Under the pieces are notes generated by a model. It worked only from the letters and a program-made list of their open reading frames with translations, ran no database searches and was not told where the DNA came from. The position numbers and the translations under genes were made by a program. DNA of 57,852 nucleotides from CAYLYM01 sp964387645 (GTDB taxonomy: Bacteria; Calditrichota; Calditrichia; RBG-13-44-9): positions 1 to 57,852 of the forward strand of contig CAYLYM010000011.1 of NCBI GenBank assembly GCA_964387645.1, given 5' to 3'. Numbering within the stretch: position 1 is the stretch's first letter; the number at the start of each line of letters is the position of its first letter. Shown in pieces: positions 19,001-27,302 of this stretch.

Positions 19001-19554
19001 AATTGTTCTGCACTCTTGATTGGAACAATCCTCAATCATACGCCGAGAAAAAAGAAGTCAGAGCTGCAGCAATTGTTTCTCAGGTAAAAACCCACTTTGA
19101 TAGAAATGGGAATATCATGGCATTCCTTACCCTGGAGGATCGACAAAATTCATTTGAATGTGTGGTCTTCTCCTCAGTCTATGAAAAATACTCGCAATAC
19201 ATTCAAAAGGGAGAAATGGTTTTTGTTCGTGGAAATGTAAGCGAATCGGGAGAACAAACTTTTAAAATACTGTGTGAGGAAATATTTCCTCTTTCTGAAG
19301 TTCGAAATCGAATGTCGGATGGACTTCAACTTATCATCAATACGAAAAACCTGGATGAAAAATCTGTAGACAAATTACAGGAACTCGTGCGACAACATCC
19401 GGGAACCATACCCCTTTACATCGAAGTACGTCCGAATGGAAATGGAGCTGGATTTTTACTTCGCTCAATGAAATATAAAGTTGTTATCACTGATGAATTG
19501 CTGCACGAATTGCAAATATTATTAGGTAAGGAAAATGTGGTAATAAAAAATTGA
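16078..19554 (+). CDS. dnaE: DNA polymerase III alpha subunit
   Basis: Replicative polymerase catalytic subunit of the C family, 1158 residues, the normal DnaE length. The N-terminal PHP domain starts with VHLHNHTHYSLLDGA. The polymerase active site has GLGRGSAAGSLVAYCIGIT and then PDIDIDF, with the catalytic Asp401 and Asp403. A helix-hairpin-helix region and an OB-fold (AAIVSQVKTHFDRNGN onward) occupy the C-terminal third. The frame opens at a TTG codon with GGAGAGG upstream, and the protein core begins at once, so TTG is the likely start. dtd follows after 19 bases on the same strand. Confidence 0.97.
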   Translation: MSSYVHLHNHTHYSLLDGAIDIKRLFKRAIELKLDTLAITDHGNMFGVLDFYLTAKKYNIKPIIGMEAYVAPGSRFDKKGAGKGGSKAAYHLVLLAKNQTGYKNLMKLSSLAYLEGFYYRPRIDKDLLRQYSEGLIASSACMKGEIFDKLNNHSKEAAIKAVEEYLEIFGDDYYLEIQNHNIPEEVGYENIYKLGKEMGVPVIATNDVHYLLREHYESHDILLCIQSGKNISDPNRIRYNTTELYLKSVDEMYKMFPDKTDALERTLEVAEKCNVEIETGKLLLPRFPLPPEFKNMSLDDYLRKISFEGAQKLYKQVTPEITNRLEYELDVIKRMGYAGYFLIVKDFIDFARSRDIPVGLGRGSAAGSLVAYCIGITRVDPLRYGLLFERFLNPERVSMPDIDIDFCFERREEVINYVRKKYGEKNVAQIITFGTMASKGVVRDVARVLGIEYAKADAISKMIPVHQGKPMPLAEALENLPSLKEMVENGDEKFKQLMKHALVLEGLARHASIHAAGIIIAPDDITNYVPLYQAEEKGQKVIATQFTMTGCENIGLLKMDFLGLRTLTVIHHTIEMLRRKGIEIDLDNLPLDDPETYEIFSEGNTVGIFQFESSGMQEYLRKLKPNRIEDLIAMNALYRPGPMENIDVYIARKYGREKIEYLHPKLEPILKETHGIIVYQEQVMRVASELAGFSLGKADILRRAMGKKKKDVMEKLKKEFIDGCINNDIDKNTAEKIYDLIYKFASYGFNKSHATAYAVLAYQTAYLKRHYPAEFMAATLTSEINDSSRIVILIEECRRMGLEILPPDVNISEAEFVVPEQGKISFGLAAIKNVGKAAIKSIIKARKEYGKFKNIYQFLQHVDLRSVNKKILEALVQAGALDSLEGNRAQKFAAIESAINFAQKYQNQFQNKSQISLFEILDNQNDSQESEKFLNYPSLPDIPEWSTQEKLEREKELLGFYISGHPLDKYSKEIELFCTLDWNNPQSYAEKKEVRAAAIVSQVKTHFDRNGNIMAFLTLEDRQNSFECVVFSSVYEKYSQYIQKGEMVFVRGNVSESGEQTFKILCEEIFPLSEVRNRMSDGLQLIINTKNLDEKSVDKLQELVRQHPGTIPLYIEVRPNGNGAGFLLRSMKYKVVITDELLHELQILLGKENVVIKN

Positions 19555-19573
19555 AGTAAAATTTGAGAAGAGA

Positions 19574-20035
19574 ATGAGAACAGTTATTCAAAGAGTTTCA
19601 CAAGCAGCAGTAGAGGTTGATGGTAAAACAGTTGGAGAAATTGGGCCTGGTTTGGTTGTATTATTAGGCATAAAAAATGGTGATGAAAAGGCAGATGCTG
19701 AATATCTTGCTAATAAAATTATCAATTTAAGGATTTTTGAAGATGATCAGGGGAAGATGAATAAGAGTCTATTAGAAAATTCTGGTGAAATACTGGCAAT
19801 TTCCCAATTTACTCTTTATGGGAATACCCGGAAAGGTCGGCGTCCCAGTTTTATTGAAGCTGCACCACCCGAAGTAGCCGAACCGTTATATGAATACTTT
19901 ATTCAGTGTCTAAAGAGAGAGAACATACGGGTGGCCCGGGGTATCTTCGGAGCCACGATGAATGTAAAAATTTTCAATCAAGGACCTGTAACCATTATTA
20001 TTGAAAGTGAAGACCGGTTTAAACCAAGGCGATAA
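19574..20035 (+). CDS. dtd: D-aminoacyl-tRNA deacylase
   Basis: Removes D-amino acids wrongly attached to tRNA. The 153-residue length is typical. The two active-site motifs are present: SQFTLYG in the middle and the Gly-cisPro motif in NQGPVTIIIES near the C-terminus. MRTVIQRVSQAAVEVDG is a standard N-terminus. The stop codon TAA shares its last A with the ATG of the next ORF (TAATG), which suggests translational coupling within a dnaE-dtd-PASTA-rpe unit. Confidence 0.96.
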   Translation: MRTVIQRVSQAAVEVDGKTVGEIGPGLVVLLGIKNGDEKADAEYLANKIINLRIFEDDQGKMNKSLLENSGEILAISQFTLYGNTRKGRRPSFIEAAPPEVAEPLYEYFIQCLKRENIRVARGIFGATMNVKIFNQGPVTIIIESEDRFKPRR

Positions 20036-20853
20036 TGTATTTGGGAGTTCAAATGAATCTAACAAAGAGCACATTCTTTAAAAGAATATTGAATAAAAAA
20101 ATATTATTAAAAATTTTTTATCTTTCAATACTGTTCCTTGTTTTTACTTTTTTAATGGATTTAGTTATAATGCCGTTTTATACAAAACATGGAAAAGAGT
20201 ACCAGCTACCGGATGTAACCGATAAACCGCTTAATGAAGCCGTGGAAATATTGAAATCTAACGACTTTAAACCCATCGTCCAGGATTCGGTATACGATGA
20301 ACAATTTCCACCAGGTTATATAATACAGCAAAATCCGTTGCCTTATTCCAGAGTTAAAAAGGGCAGAAGAGTTTATTTAATTGTCAGTATTGGAGAAAAA
20401 CCACGTTATGTGCCTCGACTGATCGGTTTAACCCCCCAGGATGCTGAATTCCGGATACGGGAAGAGGGACTACAGTTAAATGAAAAAATCTATGATTTTT
20501 CCGATTTTTATCCAAGAGGGGTGGTAATAAATCAATCAATCCCACCCGGAGAGATGGTTAAGAAAAATCAAAAAATCAACATTACTATAAGCCTTGGTCC
20601 TGCTCCAACTTCTTGGGAAATACCAAATCTTATTGGAAAGAGTTTAGAAAGTGCAGCAAAAGAACTTGACGCGGTTGGAGTTAAAGTTGGAAAAATAAAA
20701 TATGTTTACCGGGCTGACTTAGTTCCAGGTACAGTTCTGAACCAATCGGTTTCAGCAGGACAAAAAGCAGCACTAGTTGATTCCGTAAGTCTTATTGTGA
20801 GTACCGATCAACCACCAGAGGAGGAGACAGTAAATGACAGTACCCTTGAATAA
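20035..20853 (+). CDS. Single-pass membrane protein with three PASTA domains
   Basis: A 272-residue protein. A basic N-terminus and one membrane segment (about residues 29-52) are followed by three PASTA repeats of about 70 residues each: YQLPDVTDKPLNEAVEIL, YVPRLIGLTPQDAEFRI and WEIPNLIGKSLESAAKEL. PASTA domains bind peptidoglycan fragments in Ser/Thr kinases and penicillin-binding proteins, but here no kinase or transpeptidase domain is attached. It is likely a periplasmic, envelope-anchored protein. The ATG at 20035 overlaps the dtd stop. The ATG at 20053 has a better-placed GGGAG and is an equally good start. The last 20 bases overlap rpe and contain its ribosome-binding site. Confidence 0.88.
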   Translation: MYLGVQMNLTKSTFFKRILNKKILLKIFYLSILFLVFTFLMDLVIMPFYTKHGKEYQLPDVTDKPLNEAVEILKSNDFKPIVQDSVYDEQFPPGYIIQQNPLPYSRVKKGRRVYLIVSIGEKPRYVPRLIGLTPQDAEFRIREEGLQLNEKIYDFSDFYPRGVVINQSIPPGEMVKKNQKINITISLGPAPTSWEIPNLIGKSLESAAKELDAVGVKVGKIKYVYRADLVPGTVLNQSVSAGQKAALVDSVSLIVSTDQPPEEETVNDSTLE

Positions 20854-21538
20854 TTACAAAATACTCCCTTCTATACTTTCTGCTGATTTTGGAAAATTTA
20901 TTGCCGAAGTGAGCACTGTAGACATCCCAGAAATAGATTATTTGCATGTAGACGTCATGGATGGACATTTTGTACCCAATTTGACTTTTGGTCCCCAGGT
21001 TGTGACTTCATTAAAAAAACATACTCGTTTTAAATTGGATGTGCATTTAATGATAGATAAAATTGCTGAATTTATTCCAGAATTCGCAAAAGCCGGGGCC
21101 GATATTATCACTATTCACCAAGAAGCAACCAGACATTTGCATAGACATATTTATCAAATTAAGGAATATGGCGTGTTAGCAGGAGTTTCAATAAACCCGG
21201 CTACACCATTAGAAAATATTGAATTGATTTTACCGGACGTTGATCTGGTTTTAATAATGAGCGTCAATCCGGGATTTGGTGGTCAAAAGTTTATTCACTC
21301 CAGTTTAGCTAAAATTAAAAAATTAAATAAATGGCGCAGGGAAAAGGGATTGAATTTCATTATTGAAGTTGATGGTGGGATTGACCAGATCACAGCAGGA
21401 GAAGTTCGTCTTGCCGGTGCAGATTACTTTGTGGCCGGAAGTGCCATTTTTGGACAGAAAGATCGTCCGAAAGCGGTTTATGCAATTATTAAAGCTATTG
21501 AAGAAGCTCAAAAAAAATATTCGGGTAAGTTGGTTTAA
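20834..21538 (+). CDS. rpe: Ribulose-phosphate 3-epimerase
   Basis: Interconverts ribulose 5-phosphate and xylulose 5-phosphate in the pentose phosphate pathway. A TIM-barrel protein of 234 residues. The opening ILPSILSADFGKF carries the catalytic Ser/Asp region. The metal-binding motif YLHVDVMDGHFVPNLTFGP follows, and the phosphate-binding ends SVNPGFGGQKF and VDGGI are intact. Its ribosome-binding site, GAGGAG, lies inside the end of the PASTA gene, with which it overlaps by 20 bases. Confidence 0.96.
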   Translation: MTVPLNNYKILPSILSADFGKFIAEVSTVDIPEIDYLHVDVMDGHFVPNLTFGPQVVTSLKKHTRFKLDVHLMIDKIAEFIPEFAKAGADIITIHQEATRHLHRHIYQIKEYGVLAGVSINPATPLENIELILPDVDLVLIMSVNPGFGGQKFIHSSLAKIKKLNKWRREKGLNFIIEVDGGIDQITAGEVRLAGADYFVAGSAIFGQKDRPKAVYAIIKAIEEAQKKYSGKLV

Positions 21539-21803
21539 ATTGTTATATCTTATGGAGTTCGCTTGGATTTATCTTTATTAAAATTCCTACCATGTTAAAT
21601 TTTAAGAGAATTTTTCGCTTAATCACAAAACACTACTTGAATAATCCATTGCATATTGGAGAAATATGAAATAATATTGGTTACTTCAATTAGAACATAG
21701 GTGAAAAATAGAAGTATTTCAACCGATTCTAATAGTATCAGGGAATTTTGAAACTTTAAAATGAAACATCTTGCTGAAGGTAGAAAGTTAGAAAAAGGAT
21801 TCC

Positions 21804-22811
21804 ATGATAATTAAAAAGAGTGTTTCTAAATTTTATTTAATTTTTATAGGTATTTTGATAATCTCATTCGATTTAGTTTGGGCAGAAGGATGGCGTTTTC
21901 GGAAATATGCTGGTGAGTTTTTAGAAATTGGTGTTGCAGCCCGTGCCGAAGCTTTAGGTGGTAGTTACACGGCGTTAGCAAATGATGTTACTGCCGCCTA
22001 TTACAATCCTGCCGGTTTACGTGATGTCAAAACAGCTCAAGCATCCTTTATGCACACTCAACAAATGCTCGCTTCTGTCAATTACGATTTCATCGCTTTT
22101 GCCAAACCACAGTCAGAAAATCGAATATTTTCCTTAAGTCTTATTCGCCTGGGTATTGATCATATCAACGATAGCAGAGAAGCACAGGTATTTTTTGAAA
22201 ATGACCCGGAAAACTGGCGGATTGATTGGGCTAAAGTGAAATCATTTAATGCTGCTGATTATATATTTATTATTTCAGTTGCACAGAAAATGAAGCGAGG
22301 TTGGTGGCTGGGCGGCAATATTAAATTAATAAGACGAAGCCTTGCAGAACATAGTGGTAATGGACTGGGTGTTGATATAGCCGTCCAAAAAAGCTTATTT
22401 GATAAATTTCGATTTGGTGCCAATTTGAAAAATACAACAACGACTTTAATTGCATGGGATACCGGTGAGAAAGAATTGGTGAAACCTGCTCTTTTTATTG
22501 GCGGGGCAGGAAAAATTCCAATAGCATCGATAAAAAGTAATTTACGTCCGGTAATGGATATAATTCTCCGCTCGGAAGGCATACAAAAGAGTGCACAATT
22601 GAATTTTGGCACTTTAAGTTTAGATTTTACAGGCGGAATAGAATATGATTATCGTGGCGTTTTATTTGTGAGAGCAGGAGTAGATCAGATTTCACGAATG
22701 GCCTTAGGAACAGGAATTCAAATACCCCATATTCGGATAGATTATGCTTATACGCATTATGATACCGAAATTGGAAATAGTCATCGCATTGGATTGATTG
22801 TTCAATTTTGA
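21804..22811 (+). CDS. PorV/PorQ-type outer-membrane beta-barrel protein
   Basis: A 335-residue protein with a clear signal peptide (about residues 1-27, ending in VWA). The mature part begins with the family hallmark FLEIGVAARAEALGGSYTALANDVTAAYYNPAGL, quoted here only in outline; the key residues are the GARALG-like and NPAGL segments at about residues 48-73. The rest is beta-strand rich and ends in IGLIVQF, with a terminal Phe as in many outer-membrane barrels. PorV-type proteins act in T9SS cargo release and LPS attachment. The next gene encodes a protein with a T9SS sorting domain, which supports that role. AAGGA precedes the ATG. Confidence 0.85.
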   Translation: MIIKKSVSKFYLIFIGILIISFDLVWAEGWRFRKYAGEFLEIGVAARAEALGGSYTALANDVTAAYYNPAGLRDVKTAQASFMHTQQMLASVNYDFIAFAKPQSENRIFSLSLIRLGIDHINDSREAQVFFENDPENWRIDWAKVKSFNAADYIFIISVAQKMKRGWWLGGNIKLIRRSLAEHSGNGLGVDIAVQKSLFDKFRFGANLKNTTTTLIAWDTGEKELVKPALFIGGAGKIPIASIKSNLRPVMDIILRSEGIQKSAQLNFGTLSLDFTGGIEYDYRGVLFVRAGVDQISRMALGTGIQIPHIRIDYAYTHYDTEIGNSHRIGLIVQF

Positions 22812-22958
22812 AATTCGTCCAGTGTGATGAAATTTAAATAAATGTTAATGCAAATATCTTAACTTTATTAAAATCATAATTAAATAAAATAGAAAAAAAT
22901 GTGGCTGATCCGGAATTGACGGTTCGATTTCATCAGAATATGTAAAAAAGGATGTTAG

Positions 22959-25187
22959 ATGAAATTGACATGGTTTTTCGTTTTACTATTTTTTCTGACA
23001 TTACCTGCTAAAGAAGTTGCTCAACAATCTTTTCCATACGGAATTTGTGGAACCTCAGTTGTATCCACTTTTGATGTTAATAAATATATGGAATTGTTAA
23101 AGAAGAATGACCCGGAGCAATATACATTTTGGCTGCAAAAATTTGAGGAGATCGGGAGATTTAATAGAGGGGCTACAGAGACTCGGAAATTCTGGGCTTT
23201 TAATTTCAAATCACAATCACATTATGATGTAAGCGCTACTCTCAAACGAACCGGCAATTTTACCCGAATATGGGTGGAAGATGAAAGCTGGAATAATAAT
23301 TATGTCAACGATGCTGTTTTAGATGAACTTCTTAATCATCTGGAATATATAAGCGGATCGAATTCTATTAATCCTAACATGGGGATTATTGCAATTGATA
23401 CTATGTTGTTTGGTCAACCGCCAAACTATGATGGTGATGGTATTGTGGATTTTTTAATCTTAGATATAAAAGATAATTTTGATACAACGGGAACCCGCTC
23501 ATTTATTGCCGGGTATTTCTCTCCGAACGATCAAACAGAGAATTATTTCAGTAATGAAAGTGACCTGATATATTTAGATTCCTGGCCTGGAATTTATTTT
23601 AACGATAAGTATCGTACAGATAGGGTCCTTTCTACAACTGCCCACGAGTTTCAACATTTGATTCATTACAATTATGATCAGGATGAAGCGAATTGGGTTA
23701 ATGAAGGACTATCAGAACTTGCCTCGACCTACTGCGGATATGGAATTAGTTTCCCTGGATTGTTTCTGGACAGCACCAATGTCAGTTTGACTACCTGGGA
23801 TGGAAAATTACGAGATTACTCCAGGGTAAATTTATGGATGCTCTATTCTGCAGAACAATTAGGGCTCAGTTTTATTAGAAAATTGGTAGAGAATAAACTG
23901 AATAGCGAAGATGGTTTTAATGCAGCAATGGCCCAGGCTGGTTTAAACGGATCTATGGCACAGGTATTTTCTAATTGGGTCATCGCCAATCTTATAAACG
24001 ATATAGAATTCGATCCAAGATATGGTTATCAATGGAAAGAAGCTCGTGGTCTGAGAGCAAACCCTACACGAATAATTCGAGAATATCCTCAGAATGATGT
24101 CTCGGGAGAAGTCAATCGATATGCCTGCGAATATCACCAATTTCGGGGTAAAGACTCTCTACAAATAGATTTTTACAGTATACCCTACCAGCTTTATTGG
24201 GTTGTCAGCCAGGGGAAAGATTATCATATTCAAATTCCTTCAAATATAACCATAAATGTTCCATTTTTTACTGAAGATTCCTCTTATATCTTAGTATTGT
24301 ATTCAACAACGACATATCAAATATATCGTTATAGTGCAAATGCTAAGTATTCTTTGAATTTCTTTGAACTCAGTTATGATGATGGAAATGCAGATATTCA
24401 TATACAATTTCAAGGGACGGCTGCCAATTTGTTTGAAGTTCCGGCTTCAAATATACAACTTGAGAGTGTTCGATTTTGGAGTGGAGCGTCCGATTTTATT
24501 GCTCGCATTCACGTTTATGAACAAACCCTGGGTCTGATTCCAGGTAAAGATCTAATTCCACCTATAGAAACAATGGTCTCAACTAGCGACTCATGGATTA
24601 CAGTTAATCTTCCAGAACCAGTTTCTGGATTACGAAAAGGGGACAATATATTTGTTGGTGTGGAGATCAATGAACCAGAGAAAAGTCTGGGATATGATGA
24701 ATCTAACAAAACAGATAAAAGTTATTTAAAATCAAATAGTTTCTGGAGAAAATTATCAGATTTCCAATCAGAAAATGGTAAAACTTTCGATGGTGTCTGG
24801 ATGATTCGCGCCGCTTTTTCTGGTTTGACAGATACTGATAGTATTAGTCTTCCTGTTGAAATAGATACCACATTTGTATTAAAAGGTAATTTCCCAAATC
24901 CTTATCTCAAACAGGTAGGTGTAACTGATATCCGATTTACCCTCCCAACATATGGTAGAATAGATTTCGTTGTTTATAACGTTCTGGGACAGAAGGTGGT
25001 TAATTTGAAGAATATTCGACCAATTCTTTCCGGTCAGAATCATAATGAATATCATTTTACCTGGAATGGAGAAGGAGTTCAGGGGAGTTTACCCTCAGGT
25101 GTTTATTTTTACCAACTGATCTATCAGAATCCCATTTCTGGCACAAGAAAGAGAAGTAATTTTAAAAAGATGATTATTATCAGGTAA
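22959..25187 (+). CDS. Secreted zinc metalloprotease with T9SS C-terminal sorting domain
   Basis: A 742-residue secreted protein with a signal peptide (about residues 1-20). The zinc-binding motif HEFQH is at about residues 229-233, followed by WVNEGLSELAS, which supplies a possible third ligand Glu, as in M30-type gluzincins. The last 90 residues or so form a T9SS type A sorting domain: FPNPYLKQVGVTDIRFTLP, VVYNVLGQKVVNL and GVYFYQLIYQ, with a basic end. It lies 147 bases after the PorV-like gene on the same strand. The protein should be exported by Sec and then secreted or surface-bound by T9SS. The substrate is unknown, and the peptidase family assignment is less sure than the zincin call. 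Confidence 0.83.
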   Translation: MKLTWFFVLLFFLTLPAKEVAQQSFPYGICGTSVVSTFDVNKYMELLKKNDPEQYTFWLQKFEEIGRFNRGATETRKFWAFNFKSQSHYDVSATLKRTGNFTRIWVEDESWNNNYVNDAVLDELLNHLEYISGSNSINPNMGIIAIDTMLFGQPPNYDGDGIVDFLILDIKDNFDTTGTRSFIAGYFSPNDQTENYFSNESDLIYLDSWPGIYFNDKYRTDRVLSTTAHEFQHLIHYNYDQDEANWVNEGLSELASTYCGYGISFPGLFLDSTNVSLTTWDGKLRDYSRVNLWMLYSAEQLGLSFIRKLVENKLNSEDGFNAAMAQAGLNGSMAQVFSNWVIANLINDIEFDPRYGYQWKEARGLRANPTRIIREYPQNDVSGEVNRYACEYHQFRGKDSLQIDFYSIPYQLYWVVSQGKDYHIQIPSNITINVPFFTEDSSYILVLYSTTTYQIYRYSANAKYSLNFFELSYDDGNADIHIQFQGTAANLFEVPASNIQLESVRFWSGASDFIARIHVYEQTLGLIPGKDLIPPIETMVSTSDSWITVNLPEPVSGLRKGDNIFVGVEINEPEKSLGYDESNKTDKSYLKSNSFWRKLSDFQSENGKTFDGVWMIRAAFSGLTDTDSISLPVEIDTTFVLKGNFPNPYLKQVGVTDIRFTLPTYGRIDFVVYNVLGQKVVNLKNIRPILSGQNHNEYHFTWNGEGVQGSLPSGVYFYQLIYQNPISGTRKRSNFKKMIIIR

Positions 25188-25635
25188 ATTATAAACGATT
25201 TTAAATTTTCTCTGCCAATGATCTACTTTGTCATTTTTCTTTCCAAAGAATGATTATTTCGAGCGATCCCGGCTGGCCGGGAGAACCAAGAAATCTTTTT
25301 TTCTTCATTATTAAAAAGGATATATAGGCAAACAAACATAGCATTATGATGAAACCTTTTTTCTAAAGATAATTAATGAATAAACAATATATTACGTATG
25401 AATAATTATTCTTCGGGGGTTTCAAAATCTTTTTCTTACAGCCAATTCCCAAAAATAAAATTTTTCTGTGAGGATGAATTCAGATTAGTGTATTTAAATA
25501 ATTTTAATAAGGGTAGGGGGGCTTGTCTTTAAAATGAAAGAATTTGACTTCCAAACATATTTGTTAACAGTTTTTTAATTTTAGAGAACAAATATAAAAA
25601 TAATAACTTAAAAAGTATTCGACTTTCGAATCTGC
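25188..25635. other. Intergenic region between convergent genes, with a palindromic repeat
   Basis: A 448-base region between the metalloprotease gene and the HAD gene, whose 3' ends face each other. At 25267-25280 there is a palindrome-rich CCCGGCTGGCCGGG inside the phrase TTTCGAGCGATCCCGGC and ...CCAAGAAATCTTT. This resembles the GC-rich element at about 48.7 kb, which has GGAGCGAAGCGG, CTGGCTGGC and GAAGAATCTC. It could also fold into a short terminator-like hairpin. The remainder is AT-rich and I see no ORF worth reporting. Confidence 0.45.
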
Positions 25636-26235
25636 TTAAATCAAATTAAATTCTTTAAAAAATTGTCTCATTTCTTCGACAGAATTCGTCCAGATTGTTT
25701 TTATACCAAACTGGCTGGCCTGATCGATATTCTCTTTCGTATCGTCGATAAAAAGACATTTTTCTGCGGGAACGGCTAACTCATTAAGAATTGTTTTAAA
25801 AACTTCTGGATTGGGTTTATTCATTTTTAACTGAAAAGAAAGAAAAAATCGATAGAAATGTTTAAAGAATGAACATTTTTGCATAGCAACCTGCCAGTGC
25901 CAGGGATCGGTGTTTGAGCAAACAGAGAGTGTATATTGTTCTGTTAAAGTATTAATTAACTCTTCAATCCCTGGTTTAGGATCTCCAATCACTAAATTCC
26001 AGATTGATTGAAATTCAATTTGAGAAATATTACAGAGAAATTTTTGAATCATCAATTGATAAAAATCATCAGGTGAAAATTTGCCTGCCATAAAATCTAA
26101 ATGTAAATCAGATAAAAAAAATGTTTTTACTGTTTGATAGGATATATTACAACGCTGAGTAAAAGCACGCATGGCAAGTTCAGGATGAATATCCACCAGA
26201 ACATTTCCTAAATCGAAGATAATGTGTTTTACCAT
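25636..26235 (-). CDS. HAD-superfamily hydrolase (YihX/subfamily IA-like phosphatase)
   Basis: A 199-residue HAD hydrolase of the IA variant-3 type. Motif I is IIFDLGNVLVDIHP, with the nucleophile Asp8; the GN after it is usual for this subfamily. Motif II SVCSNTDPWHW carries the Ser/Thr position. The motif III lysine is in KMNKPNPEVF, and motif IV is CLFIDDTKENI. It probably dephosphorylates a small sugar or nucleotide phosphate. It lies 33 bases downstream of an SDR gene on the same strand and is probably co-transcribed. Substrate cannot be predicted. Confidence 0.87.
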   Translation of the reverse strand: MVKHIIFDLGNVLVDIHPELAMRAFTQRCNISYQTVKTFFLSDLHLDFMAGKFSPDDFYQLMIQKFLCNISQIEFQSIWNLVIGDPKPGIEELINTLTEQYTLSVCSNTDPWHWQVAMQKCSFFKHFYRFFLSFQLKMNKPNPEVFKTILNELAVPAEKCLFIDDTKENIDQASQFGIKTIWTNSVEEMRQFFKEFNLI

Positions 26236-26268
26236 ATTATTTCCTTACTTTGTATTTTCCAATTTTGC

Positions 26269-27045
26269 TTATCGAGCACAAGTTTGGTGCCGACCTCCAT
26301 CAATACTATAAGTAACACCAGTAATCCAGGAAGCATGTTCGGAAGCCAGAAAAACAATGAGATCTGCAATTTCTTCCGGTTTACCGACTCGACCTAAAGG
26401 ATGAGTGGTTTTACTGTGCTCTAAAAACTTCATATAGTTTGCTTCATCCATTCCGCCTCTACGATGGAGGTTTGTTTGGACAACTCCGGGGTTCACTGCG
26501 TTGATCCGTACACCTTTTGGTGCTAATTCTAAAGCGGCACAACGGGTAAGTTGATCTAATCCGGCTTTACTTACACAATATGCTAAAATACCGGGAAATG
26601 CCCTCAATCCAGTGACTGAACTGACATTAACAATATTACCCTTAGTCTTTAGTAAATGTGGAATGGCAAGTTGCATAAGATGAAAAATTGAACGTAAATT
26701 GATATCCATCATTCTATCGAAATCGTCCAATGAAGTATTTTCAATGGTTCCAGTTCCAATGATTCCTGCGGCATTCACTAATACATCCAATTTATTAAAA
26801 GATTGAATGGTTGTTTGAATGAGTTCTTTTCGGAAATTGTAATTTGTCAAGTCACCTGCTAAAATTTGACACCTTCGACCATTTTGTACAATTAATTTTT
26901 TTATTTCTGTTAGCATAGCCCGATTACGACCTGTGAGAATAAGATCTGCGTTGAATTCAGCAAATCGATGAGCGGTGGCTTTTCCGATACCGCTTGTTGC
27001 CCCTGTAATGAGAACAACACGATTATGGAAATCCAACTTCATCAT
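26269..27045 (-). CDS. Short-chain dehydrogenase/reductase
   Basis: A 258-residue classical SDR. The cofactor motif TGATSGIG (residues 15-22) and the NAAG motif are intact, and the catalytic residues are in VSSVTGLRAFPGILAYCVSKAG (Ser...Tyr-x-x-x-Lys; this outline names residues at about 141-161). It ends in ITGVTYSIDGGRHQTCAR. The NAD(P) preference and substrate are not clear. AAAGGAG lies 5 bases before the first ATG. It is upstream of the HAD gene and divergent from guaB, separated by 257 AT-rich bases. Confidence 0.88.
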   Translation of the reverse strand: MMKLDFHNRVVLITGATSGIGKATAHRFAEFNADLILTGRNRAMLTEIKKLIVQNGRRCQILAGDLTNYNFRKELIQTTIQSFNKLDVLVNAAGIIGTGTIENTSLDDFDRMMDINLRSIFHLMQLAIPHLLKTKGNIVNVSSVTGLRAFPGILAYCVSKAGLDQLTRCAALELAPKGVRINAVNPGVVQTNLHRRGGMDEANYMKFLEHSKTTHPLGRVGKPEEIADLIVFLASEHASWITGVTYSIDGGRHQTCAR

Positions 27046-27302
27046 ACCGTCTCCTTTTGTTTATTAATTGTATTTTAAAATTTAAAAAATAAACAAAGAT
27101 TTACAAGCTTCGGATAAAATAATAAAAATAGTTTGATATAGAAATTTAATTTATACTTTTTTGATTATATGTTGATTAAATAAGTCTATTTTATTTCATA
27201 ATTCATGATATTATTTGGATAATTTGAATAAAAAATTACTTTGTTGTTGCCTTTAATTTGAATTCAATTAAATTTGGCGATTATTTAATTTGGAGAAACA
27301 TT

